Source: Spirochaetota bacterium (GTDB taxonomy: Bacteria; Spirochaetota; Spirochaetia; Treponematales; UBA12059). From it: a stretch of 10,441 nucleotides of DNA. The stretch lies in contig JAKQNL010000318.1 of NCBI GenBank assembly GCA_029565815.1, forward strand, positions 1-10,441, read 5' to 3'. The notes under the pieces were generated by a model. It was given only the letters and a program-made list of their open reading frames with translations. It made no database searches and was not told the origin of the DNA. Shown here in pieces: positions 1 through 7,167 of the stretch. Each line of letters begins with the position of its first letter. Within the stretch, counting starts at the first letter, position 1. Both the position numbers and the translations under genes were made by a program.

Positions 1-200
1 TCGAACAGGATATAGGCCACCTTCCTATCGTACAGGAAGGCCGTATAATCGGCATGGTTACCCGCGGCGACATTCTTGACTACAAGCGCGACCAGAACAG
101 GCGCAAGCGTGAAATAATAGCGCAGCTGGAACCGGAAAGCCCCCCGAGCATGTATCGCGTGCACAATGATCCGGCTATGGTTATGCTTCCGCTGGAATAA
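1..200 (+). CDS. CBS-domain protein, C-terminal fragment
   Basis: The open frame enters from the left edge (codons begin at base 3) and ends at TAA 198-200, giving the last 65 residues of a protein. The fragment contains the second half of a CBS module: HLPIV, then GRIIGMVTRGDIL, the usual strand-helix end of a CBS repeat, followed by a charged tail of about 40 residues rich in Lys, Arg and Glu. CBS pairs bind adenine nucleotides and regulate an attached enzyme, channel or transporter. The regulated domain lies outside the window, so the parent protein cannot be named. A ClC-type chloride channel or a stand-alone CBS protein are both possible, because in those the CBS pair is C-terminal. The CBS call is fairly sure; the protein identity is unknown. 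Confidence 0.75.
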   Translation, partial: EQDIGHLPIVQEGRIIGMVTRGDILDYKRDQNRRKREIIAQLEPESPPSMYRVHNDPAMVMLPLE

Positions 201-213
201 CGATCATCGCTAT

Positions 214-251
214 CCCAAAGCTTCGTAACACTACCCAAAGCTTCGTAACAC
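214..251. repeat. Tandem pair of perfect 18-bp direct repeats
   Basis: The sequence CCCAAAGCTTCGTAACAC occurs at 214-231 and again at 234-251, with only two bases (TA) between. The 20-base period is close to two helical turns, so both copies would face the same side of the DNA. The pair lies between the CBS gene stop and the start of the EEP-sigma gene, just upstream of a possible promoter. Each unit carries an AAGCTT palindrome. It could be a tandem activator or repressor site, or a local duplication left by a rearrangement. The repeat is certain; its role is not known. Confidence 0.9.
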
Positions 252-269
252 GTACGCATGGACCCGCCC

Positions 270-299
270 TTGACCTCTTCGTTGCCCCTGCCTGATAGT
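270..299 (+). promoter_or_regulatory. Possible promoter of the EEP-sigma operon
   Basis: TTGACC at 270-275 matches five of six bases of a sigma-70 -35 box. After 18 bases comes GATAGT (294-299), a four-of-six match to -10. It lies directly after the direct repeats. If it is used, transcription would begin near 306, which would favour the GTG at 307 as an effectively leaderless start over the GTG at 298. The -10 match is modest, so this is a tentative call. Confidence 0.35.
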
Positions 300-1767
300 G
301 CATGCAGTGAGCAACGAATACCGCCGCAACGAAACGTCCCGCTCCCTGCGCATAGGAACTTTCAACGCGGAAAACCTGTATCTGCTTTTGGACAAGCCCT
401 ACAGTCGGATCGAGCTAGAAGCCCTGTCCGAGGACGAGTATCAGGCGATGAACCCGTCCATCTACAACCATAACAAGGAAAGGGCTAAGCTTTCGGACAT
501 AGCCGATGTGATACTGCAGGAGGATTTTGACCTCCTTGGGCTGTGCGAGATAGGCGGCCTGGAAAGCCTGCAAAATTTCAACCGTATCTACCTGGATGGC
601 CGTTATCAGTGTTACCTGCACGAGGAGAACAGCCGCCGCGGCATATTTGTCGGAGCCCTGGTAAAACCCGGGCTGTTTTCCAGGGTAGATGCGCGTAGCG
701 AGCGCGGCTTGTTTTCCCGTAATCTCCTTAGGCTTACGCTAACGCTGGATGGATATTCGGTACGCGTGTTCGTGGTGCACCTGAAGTCGCCTTTAGGTCA
801 GAACCTGGGCATAGAGCGGCGCATCGAGGAGGTGCGCCAACTGGCTCGCTTGGTCAGCGGCCGCTCGTGTATCGTCATGGGCGACTTTAACGGCATCTTG
901 ATACGAGGCCAGCACCAATTCGAATTCGAGCCTTTCATGCACTTGCCCCTACGCGATGTGCTTGAGGCGATGGGCGTGGATACGGACAAGCGCTATACCC
1001 ACTACCACTTTGGTCCTGCACCTAATTTTGCCCAGCTGGATTACTTGTTTGTTAGCCCCGATATACGTGTTTTGGATGGCGGCGTTATTGAAGGCCAGAT
1101 TCCGCTTAACCGGAACGAGCGAGCCCACCTCATGTCCGACCACCTGTTCCTCAAAGCCGTTATCATGCTTGGAAACGATACGAATTCTCCAACCGTTCCG
1201 GCCCAGCATCCGTTGTATATACCGATGAGCGAAACAAAGGACGGGGGTTTTGGCCCCAATAGCCCAAAGCGCCAAGTGTGGGAGCACATGGAAAGCCATC
1301 TGGCTGTGTACCTGAGTTCGTTTTCCGGGCTCCGGCCCGAGGACATCGAGGACATACTCCAGTCGGCCATGGTGGCCCTGTGGCGCTCTGGGCCGGAAGG
1401 GCTAGAGGACGCAAAGCCTTGGCTGTACCGGGTAAGCCGCAACGCGGCGATCGACGCGTTACGGAAACAGAAAGGGCATGGGCTGTCGGGGATGGTACCG
1501 GAACGGGAGGGCGCGCTCGATACGGCACGATCTACCCTAGCTGGCCCCGAGGAGCAGGCGATGAGCGCAGAGGAATGGGGCTTTGTCAGAAGTTTTTTGG
1601 CAAGCCTACCGCAAACGGAACGGGAACTGGCCCACCTGGCCTTTGCCGAGGACCTGCCCTACTCCCGCATAGCGAACATCACGGGTCTAGCCTTGGGTAC
1701 GGTCAAGTGGAAGTTGGCAAGTGTAAAGCGCAAGCTTGCAGTCAGCTACCAAAGGAGTATGGCATGA
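298..1767 (+). CDS. EEP-family phosphoesterase fused to an ECF sigma factor
   Basis: This is a single 489-residue frame with two domains. Residues about 17-291 form an endonuclease/exonuclease/phosphatase fold with the expected motifs in order: FNAEN (22-26), metal-binding Glu in CEIGG (E84), HLKS (H161), GDFN (195-198), the LDYLF strand (D248) and the terminal SDH (280-282). The active site therefore looks intact; the substrate (DNA, RNA, phosphoinositide or sphingolipid-like) cannot be read from it. After a 30-residue linker, residues about 325-390 form sigma region 2 (EDIEDILQSAMVALW; WLYRVSRNAAIDALRK) and 430-484 form sigma region 4 (LPQTERELAHLAF, then a helix-turn-helix ending GTVKWKLASVKRKL), as in ECF factors. 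The start is uncertain: the frame opens after TGA 271-273, with GTG at 298 and 307 and no clear Shine-Dalgarno. M310 (1225) could start a separate sigma factor but has no ribosome site before it. Such a fusion is unusual. The gene heads a likely operon and shares ATGA with the next gene. Confidence 0.85.
   Translation: MHAVSNEYRRNETSRSLRIGTFNAENLYLLLDKPYSRIELEALSEDEYQAMNPSIYNHNKERAKLSDIADVILQEDFDLLGLCEIGGLESLQNFNRIYLDGRYQCYLHEENSRRGIFVGALVKPGLFSRVDARSERGLFSRNLLRLTLTLDGYSVRVFVVHLKSPLGQNLGIERRIEEVRQLARLVSGRSCIVMGDFNGILIRGQHQFEFEPFMHLPLRDVLEAMGVDTDKRYTHYHFGPAPNFAQLDYLFVSPDIRVLDGGVIEGQIPLNRNERAHLMSDHLFLKAVIMLGNDTNSPTVPAQHPLYIPMSETKDGGFGPNSPKRQVWEHMESHLAVYLSSFSGLRPEDIEDILQSAMVALWRSGPEGLEDAKPWLYRVSRNAAIDALRKQKGHGLSGMVPEREGALDTARSTLAGPEEQAMSAEEWGFVRSFLASLPQTERELAHLAFAEDLPYSRIANITGLALGTVKWKLASVKRKLAVSYQRSMA
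1751..1757 (+). promoter_or_regulatory. Shine-Dalgarno of the short membrane protein gene
   Basis: AAAGGAG lies six bases before the ATG at 1764 and inside the last codons of the sigma-factor gene. It decides the start of the next gene over the longer upstream extension of that frame, which overlaps the sigma region. Together with the ATGA overlap it implies translational coupling. Confidence 0.8.
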
Positions 1768-2111
1768 AGCAGAGTCACACAGCTGAAGGATTACTGCGGG
1801 CATACTTTCAGGAACGCATACGGGAAGAAGATGCTGTACGGAACCAGCAGCCCCGCACGCTATCGACCCTGGCCATAGAGCGCCACAGCAGAGCGCAAAA
1901 AAGCGCAAGAGGCGCCAGTCCCCTTGATACGCTTAGGAGCGCACTCATGGCGGCTGCCTGCCTGGCCGTTTTGGTAAGCGTCACTCTGGTAGCACCCACT
2001 ATATCCTACGACGCAGGGGTTCTCCATGATGCCGTCGGGCAACTCAAGGCTCAAGCTGACAAAATCGAGCTGTTTGCCCCCTTTGTTTCTGTTTCCACAT
2101 CGACACACTGA
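1764..2111 (+). CDS. Small single-pass membrane protein, candidate anti-sigma factor
   Basis: This is a 115-residue protein. Residues 1-58 are hydrophilic and highly charged, 60-80 form one hydrophobic membrane span (LMAAACLAVLVSVTLVAPTI), and about 35 residues follow. Arg and Lys just before the span suggest the N-terminus is in the cytoplasm and the tail outside. The ATG overlaps the sigma gene stop (ATGA) and has a good ribosome site. Size, topology and position fit a membrane-anchored anti-sigma factor, which would hold the ECF factor at the membrane until a signal arrives. No known anti-sigma domain is recognised: the zinc-binding HxxxCxxC motif is absent, and the only Cys (C66) is inside the membrane span. 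The role therefore rests on context alone. Its TGA overlaps the ribosome site of the downstream membrane protein gene, supporting one operon. Confidence 0.75.
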   Translation: MKQSHTAEGLLRAYFQERIREEDAVRNQQPRTLSTLAIERHSRAQKSARGASPLDTLRSALMAAACLAVLVSVTLVAPTISYDAGVLHDAVGQLKAQADKIELFAPFVSVSTSTH

Positions 2112-2122
2112 GGAGTTCTAGC

Positions 2123-3034
2123 ATGAACCTGAAACCAGTACTTGGCCTTGTTATCGGAGCGAGCGCCGTAGCCACAGCCATCATCCTGTCCGGCTCCAGT
2201 ATGCCGGCCATCGTGCTCCTGTGGAGCATCCCGTCCATCGTACTGCTATGCCTAGGCGCTCTTATCGCAGGTCCTGGAGTTTCTGCAATCGCCCAGGTAT
2301 TTGCGGCGGCCCGTGGCGAGCTAAGTAGGCGCGGTATGAACGGAGCCCTGGAAACGCTTACAACGGCATCCAAGGCCCTGGGCGTAGCCGCCCTCTTGGG
2401 CTTTTTAGTGAACTTTCTGGATATGATGAAAAACCTAAGTGAGCCAAAAGAGGTGTGGATACACCTGGCCTGGGCCCTAGCCCCAGCGTTCTTTGCGCTG
2501 ATCATCAAAGCTTTTGTCATCCTGCCGCTAAAAAACGCTGTACAGACAGCAGTGCCAGGCACCAAGGAAGTAGAGCGTGGCCAGCATAGCAACAGCCGCT
2601 GTATGCTTGGAACGCTCATAAGCCTAGCCGGCCTATTCCTCTTTAATCCATCGGCGTTCATGGGCTTTCTGCTACTGGACTACGCATCCATGGCCATCGC
2701 CCTGTTCGTGCCCATAGCCATGATTATGGCCGGGGGTAAAGCCGGATCTATCCGCACTGCCCTAGCTACGCTAAAAGACGGAACCGCAAGGCGCAACCAG
2801 CTGGAAACGGCAGTTGCCAGCCTGAGCTTTGTGGGAAGCGCCATTCGCTACGGCGGCTACCTGGGCGCAGCTACCGGCTTTCTATTCATGGTAAAAGACT
2901 GGACCGAGCGCATGCGCACTGGCCCTACCCTTGCGTTGGCCGTAATCAGCGCGCTGTATGCAAGCATACTGTACGCCGTGTTTGCCCTGCCTCTTATTGG
3001 CGAAGCAAAAAGGCGCTTAGCCCTGGCGGAGTAA
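2123..3034 (+). CDS. Polytopic membrane protein, tandem MotA/TolQ/ExbB-like
   Basis: The protein has 303 residues and about eight predicted membrane segments in two similar halves. Half A is about 1-145 with segments near 3-23, 29-50, 83-101 and 113-137. Half B is about 158-303 with segments near 160-178, 182-203, 240-257 and 268-291. Each half has the pattern of MotA/ExbB proton-channel subunits: two spans, a cytoplasmic stretch, then two spans ending in an LPL motif (134-136 and 289-291). Aligned by eye, the last 40 residues of the two halves (101-139 against 256-295) are about one third identical, which supports an internal duplication. The start follows GAGGAG at 2110-2115, seven bases upstream and overlapping the previous stop. 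No MotB/ExbD-like partner is nearby. It is likely an inner-membrane protein expressed with the sigma module, perhaps a channel, sensor or scaffold. The family relation is inferred by pattern and is moderately sure. Confidence 0.75.
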   Translation: MNLKPVLGLVIGASAVATAIILSGSSMPAIVLLWSIPSIVLLCLGALIAGPGVSAIAQVFAAARGELSRRGMNGALETLTTASKALGVAALLGFLVNFLDMMKNLSEPKEVWIHLAWALAPAFFALIIKAFVILPLKNAVQTAVPGTKEVERGQHSNSRCMLGTLISLAGLFLFNPSAFMGFLLLDYASMAIALFVPIAMIMAGGKAGSIRTALATLKDGTARRNQLETAVASLSFVGSAIRYGGYLGAATGFLFMVKDWTERMRTGPTLALAVISALYASILYAVFALPLIGEAKRRLALAE

Positions 3035-3058
3035 ATTCCCCATAACGCTTGCAAAAAA

Positions 3059-3093
3059 GGGCTGCGCTGCCAGGGGCAACGCAGCCGTTTTTT

Positions 3094-3095
<2 letters not shown>
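3059..3095. terminator. Bidirectional rho-independent terminator
   Basis: A GC-rich hairpin occupies 3059-3086: GGCTGCG pairs with CGCAGCC, then one mismatch, then TGCC pairs with GGCA around an AGG loop. On the + strand it is followed by G and eight T (3088-3095). On the minus strand it is followed by six T, from the A run at 3053-3058. It can therefore end both the sigma operon from the left and glyQS from the right. The + strand T run reaches into the glyQS stop codon. Confidence 0.9.
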
Positions 3096-4464
<1,369 letters not shown>

Positions 4465-4471
4465 TTGGTTG

Positions 4472-4495
4472 CTCCTTACCCCCATGGAGCGGGGG
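4472..4495 (-). promoter_or_regulatory. glyQS leader with two mutually exclusive hairpins
   Basis: Read on the minus strand, the leader holds CCCCC (4495-4491), GCTCC (4490-4486), GGGGG (4483-4479) and then the Shine-Dalgarno core GGAGC (4475-4471). CCCCC can pair with GGGGG, leaving the Shine-Dalgarno free. Alternatively GCTCC can pair with GGAGC, hiding it. If both helices form at once they make an H-type pseudoknot with almost no first loop, which is sterically tight. The pairings are exact in the sequence. A regulatory effect is inference, and this is not a T-box: no T-box landmarks are present and the leader is only about 33 bases. Confidence 0.4.
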
Positions 4496-4503
4496 CAAAG
4501 CGG

Positions 4504-4533
4504 AGTATAGCCCGCACACGCGAATGTGGGCAA
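4504..4533 (-). promoter_or_regulatory. Sigma-70-type promoter of glyQS
   Basis: On the minus strand TTGCCC (4533-4528) is followed after 18 bases by TATACT (4509-4504). The -35 box matches four of six consensus bases and the -10 box five of six. Transcription would begin near 4497 and give a leader of about 33 bases before the ATG. Confidence 0.65.
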
Positions 4534-4571
4534 GCTAAGGCGGCTATTAACGTTCTTTTCACGGATGGCTC

Positions 4572-5702
4572 ATGAGGTTTTCACATGTATGTATCAGTAT
4601 GCATTTCATAAAAACCGTCGCGTTAGCAGCAAATGGCGAGGGCTTTGGGCATGCAAGCCGCATGGTCAGCATGGTACAGGAACTGCACGGTAGCTACAAG
4701 CTCGTGCTGTATGCCCCGCCGGCAGTCGAACGATTTGTGCGCGGAAAACTAGGCATAGATCTTTCTGCCGCGGTGGACTTCGTGCCGGTGCCGGCCTTCG
4801 AGCTGTGCCGCGAAGGCGAGCGTGTGCGCTACATGAAAAGCATACGGCGCAACCTGGGTCTGGTAGCGAGCCTACCGCGCCTGTTGGTGCACCTGAGGCG
4901 TGATATGCGCGCCCGCGGCTTGTCCTGCCTGGTATCAGACTTCGAACCTATCAGCACACTTGCAGCCACGGCTTTGGGCATACCCGTGCTTCAGGTGAAC
5001 CACCCGGGCGTTGTGCATAAGAGCCACTCAATCATGCCGGATGCAATAATGGCAAAACTTACTGCAACGCTGATGATGGGTCGTTACGATAAGCGCATTC
5101 TAGTCTGCTTTTACGATGGCGACGCAGGGCCGGTATTACGCAGGGAAATTGCTCGACAGGAACCAACATGCGGTGAGCACATCGTCGTATCGGTAAAGCG
5201 TGAGTACCGTGCCGAGGTGCTTGCTTGTCTGGAAGACCAGCCAGCCGGGCGTGTACTTGTTTATCCGGAAGCAAACGAAAAGCTACCCTATGAAAAGGCT
5301 CTTGCATCCTGCATGGCTGTAATAACAAGTGCAGGCCACCAGACCCTGTCCGAAGCCATTTGTCTTGGGAAGCCCGTGTTCGCGATTCCGCAACGCGGCC
5401 AGTTCGAACAGCGGCTCAACGCAATAAGGCTTCACGAATGCGGATGGGGCTCGTGGTCATGCCTGAAAGGTATTGAACCAAAGCTGCAACACTTTTTAGC
5501 TTTGGCAAAAAAGGGAGACTTTCCGCATAAGCCACAGAATCCATGGATGCGCCGATATTCCAACGACTGTAGTGCAATGCTTTCCATGCGCATACGAGAC
5601 TTCATAGATGGCAGCGAAGGTAAGACGGCACATCCTGCTGCATGGGCTATTGCTCGATCGGCTATCGATTCGGCTGAACGCGCAGAGCGAACAGCCGGCT
5701 AA
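4572..5702 (+). CDS. GT-B-fold glycosyltransferase (MurG/UGT-like)
   Basis: The 376-residue protein shows the two landmarks of nucleotide-sugar glycosyltransferases of the MurG/UDP-glycosyltransferase superfamily. An N-terminal glycine-rich loop, NGEGFGHASRM (21-31), starts the acceptor-binding half. A C-terminal donor-binding signature runs at about 252-283 (TSAGHQTLSEAICLGKP, then a Gln/Glu-rich end at RGQFEQRLNA). It probably transfers a sugar to a lipid or cell-surface acceptor on the cytoplasmic side of the membrane; donor and acceptor cannot be read. No signal peptide or clear membrane span is seen. The start is uncertain: ATG 4572 has only a weak GGA upstream, and the in-frame ATG at 4599 would begin nearer the usual family start but also lacks a good ribosome site. 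The stop overlaps the stop of the convergent gene by four bases, so no terminator fits between them. Confidence 0.85.
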   Translation: MRFSHVCISMHFIKTVALAANGEGFGHASRMVSMVQELHGSYKLVLYAPPAVERFVRGKLGIDLSAAVDFVPVPAFELCREGERVRYMKSIRRNLGLVASLPRLLVHLRRDMRARGLSCLVSDFEPISTLAATALGIPVLQVNHPGVVHKSHSIMPDAIMAKLTATLMMGRYDKRILVCFYDGDAGPVLRREIARQEPTCGEHIVVSVKREYRAEVLACLEDQPAGRVLVYPEANEKLPYEKALASCMAVITSAGHQTLSEAICLGKPVFAIPQRGQFEQRLNAIRLHECGWGSWSCLKGIEPKLQHFLALAKKGDFPHKPQNPWMRRYSNDCSAMLSMRIRDFIDGSEGKTAHPAAWAIARSAIDSAERAERTAG

Positions 5703-6094
5703 ACACCGCCCAGCGAAAAATCTCCGTGTATCTTGTACATGGAACCGTCGCGGTCCACGTACAGCGTGCGTTCCGGAAAGTGTATGGGCAGTTTTTCACG
5801 CAAGAGCATAAGCGCGTGGGACTCTACCGCTTCTCTGGCCTCTGGATGCACGGGTTCCTCTGTAGCAAGGATTATTTCCACCAGGTAGCCTCGGCCAAGC
5901 GTGCTTCCGTAGCCAGGAGTAAAAAACACGCCTACGTTAAACAGGCCATCTGCTTCCGGATTCGCGGTCTGTCCCCGGGCCGGGCGGTTACGCCTGAGCG
6001 TCCAGTGGCCATGGTAATGATCTTCCAGTTCATGGTCTATTTCGTCGAACATACTTTTTAACCTGTCGTCCCAGGCCGCCGTTTTCGGATGCAT
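5699..6094 (-). CDS. Hypothetical soluble protein
   Basis: This is a 131-residue protein not recognised as a known family. It is hydrophilic with no membrane segment or signal peptide. It begins with an acidic, His-rich stretch (HELEDHYHGHW, 21-31), has a basic patch (RRNRPARG, 34-41), then a glycine-rich motif FFTPGYGSTLGRGYLVEI (57-74), and ends with a likely beta hairpin (LYVDRDGSMYKIHGDF). Codon use and reading-frame quality match its neighbours, so it is taken as a real gene. ATG 6094-6092 is chosen because GGTGGAG lies five bases before it; a GTG at 6100 would fall inside that ribosome site. It is 41 bases downstream of the lipoprotein gene on the same strand and is probably the last gene of that transcript. 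Confidence 0.7.
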   Translation of the reverse strand: MHPKTAAWDDRLKSMFDEIDHELEDHYHGHWTLRRNRPARGQTANPEADGLFNVGVFFTPGYGSTLGRGYLVEIILATEEPVHPEAREAVESHALMLLREKLPIHFPERTLYVDRDGSMYKIHGDFSLGGV

Positions 6095-6135
6095 GCACAC
6101 TCCACCAAGGGTTTATTCTACGCTCGCTACGCAGC

Positions 6136-7167
6136 TTACATTCCGGCAAGTTCTTCGCAGCGCTCAAAGGCGTCAATAATATCCAGGTACACGCCATCAA
6201 AACCGGCGCTTATAATTTTATCAAGATAGCCAGCAGATCCAACGATGATATCCTGCCAGCTGTCCTCCCAATACCGGACCAGGTAGTTGCCAGCCCAATC
6301 GGGGTTTTCCGGCCCAAGCCAGGAAGGCGAGCCTGGCCGCCACGATGGATTCCAGTACCAGCGGTACGACTCGGCTTCCCCTATGCTCATGTATGCAAGG
6401 ATAAGGCGATTGCCGCCCTGGGGTTTTTGTCGCACGCGCGCAAGTTCATCTACCGTTAGGGCTGTAGCCTCATCCCAAAATAGATCGATGACGAGGACAT
6501 CGTAACGGCTTGCACAAAGCGTAGCAAGATAGGCATCTTTATCGCTAAAAGAAGCTGGATTGATAAGATAGCCGAAGTTTGCCGCCTCCCCTAAGGTGCT
6601 TACCGTTACTGTATTATCACCTACGGGCTTTACAGGATATACAGGCAGCACATCCAAATCCCGGCTAAAGGATGCAAAACACAGTAGGTTTTCAGCATTC
6701 GAGCTTGCATAGGCAGAATCTGCCTGATCGTTACTGGAAACATAGTCGATAGCTACAAGCGTTTTCCCCGCGGCTCGGGCAATGCCAGCATAGGCAAGCC
6801 ACTCAGACTGTAGGCTTAGCGGCGTCGTAAGCCCTAGTTGCGGATAGCCGTAATGGAGGTCTTCCCGAGCAACGCCGTCAATTGCAGCCAAGTATTCCGC
6901 ATCGGGCGGGCCGGGGTCTACGCCGTCTTCATCGTCGAATGACGCAGAAGACAAAAGCTGCAGCCCGTTTTGAGGCACAACGATAAAATCCGGGTCGCGC
7001 TGTCTGGCCACAGAGGCTATTCGCGCTACGAAATTCCTCATATCTGAGCGAAAATCTCTCTGCGGAAGCCGCTCTTCGTTGCAGCCTGCAAAGACACAAA
7101 GCGTCATACAGAGTATAAGCACTAGTGCCACTGCATGCAGAAAAGCGGGCAGCCGCTTAGCGGGCAT
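6136..7167 (-). CDS. TM1410/MJ1477-type GH114-like lipoprotein
   Basis: The 343-residue protein starts with a signal peptide and a lipobox (LCVFAGC, lipidated Cys at 29), so it should be anchored to a membrane facing outward. The mature part is a TIM-barrel of the TM1410/MJ1477 family, related to endo-alpha-1,4-polygalactosaminidases (GH114). Family motifs are AYMSIGEAESYRWYW (258-272), with the acidic pair in GEAE, the NPDWAGNY segment (288-295) and FDGVYLDIID (323-332), whose Asp and Glu residues are the likely catalytic acids. GH114 enzymes cut galactosamine-containing polysaccharides; the substrate of this subgroup is not established, so a role on surface or exopolysaccharide is inference. 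Its start overlaps the end of the S10 peptidase gene by 11 bases, with GGAAG eight bases before the ATG, indicating coupled translation. Confidence 0.88.
   Translation of the reverse strand: MPAKRLPAFLHAVALVLILCMTLCVFAGCNEERLPQRDFRSDMRNFVARIASVARQRDPDFIVVPQNGLQLLSSASFDDEDGVDPGPPDAEYLAAIDGVAREDLHYGYPQLGLTTPLSLQSEWLAYAGIARAAGKTLVAIDYVSSNDQADSAYASSNAENLLCFASFSRDLDVLPVYPVKPVGDNTVTVSTLGEAANFGYLINPASFSDKDAYLATLCASRYDVLVIDLFWDEATALTVDELARVRQKPQGGNRLILAYMSIGEAESYRWYWNPSWRPGSPSWLGPENPDWAGNYLVRYWEDSWQDIIVGSAGYLDKIISAGFDGVYLDIIDAFERCEELAGM

Noticed and set aside
214..251. The 18-bp repeats as a minimal CRISPR
   Set aside because: There are only two copies with a two-base gap, no spacers and no cas genes.
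258..473. 71-residue open frame beginning at ATG 258
   Set aside because: It overlaps the EEP gene in another frame, is rich in Pro and Arg without any domain, and lacks a ribosome site.
1278..1763. Upstream extension of the small membrane protein frame
   Set aside because: The extension lies fully over the sigma region in a different frame with biased composition. The ribosome site AAAGGAG marks ATG 1764 as the true start.
4465..4533. Longer N-terminus for glycyl-tRNA synthetase starting at 4533
   Set aside because: The extra 23 residues cover the promoter and leader hairpins, and no ribosome site precedes that start.
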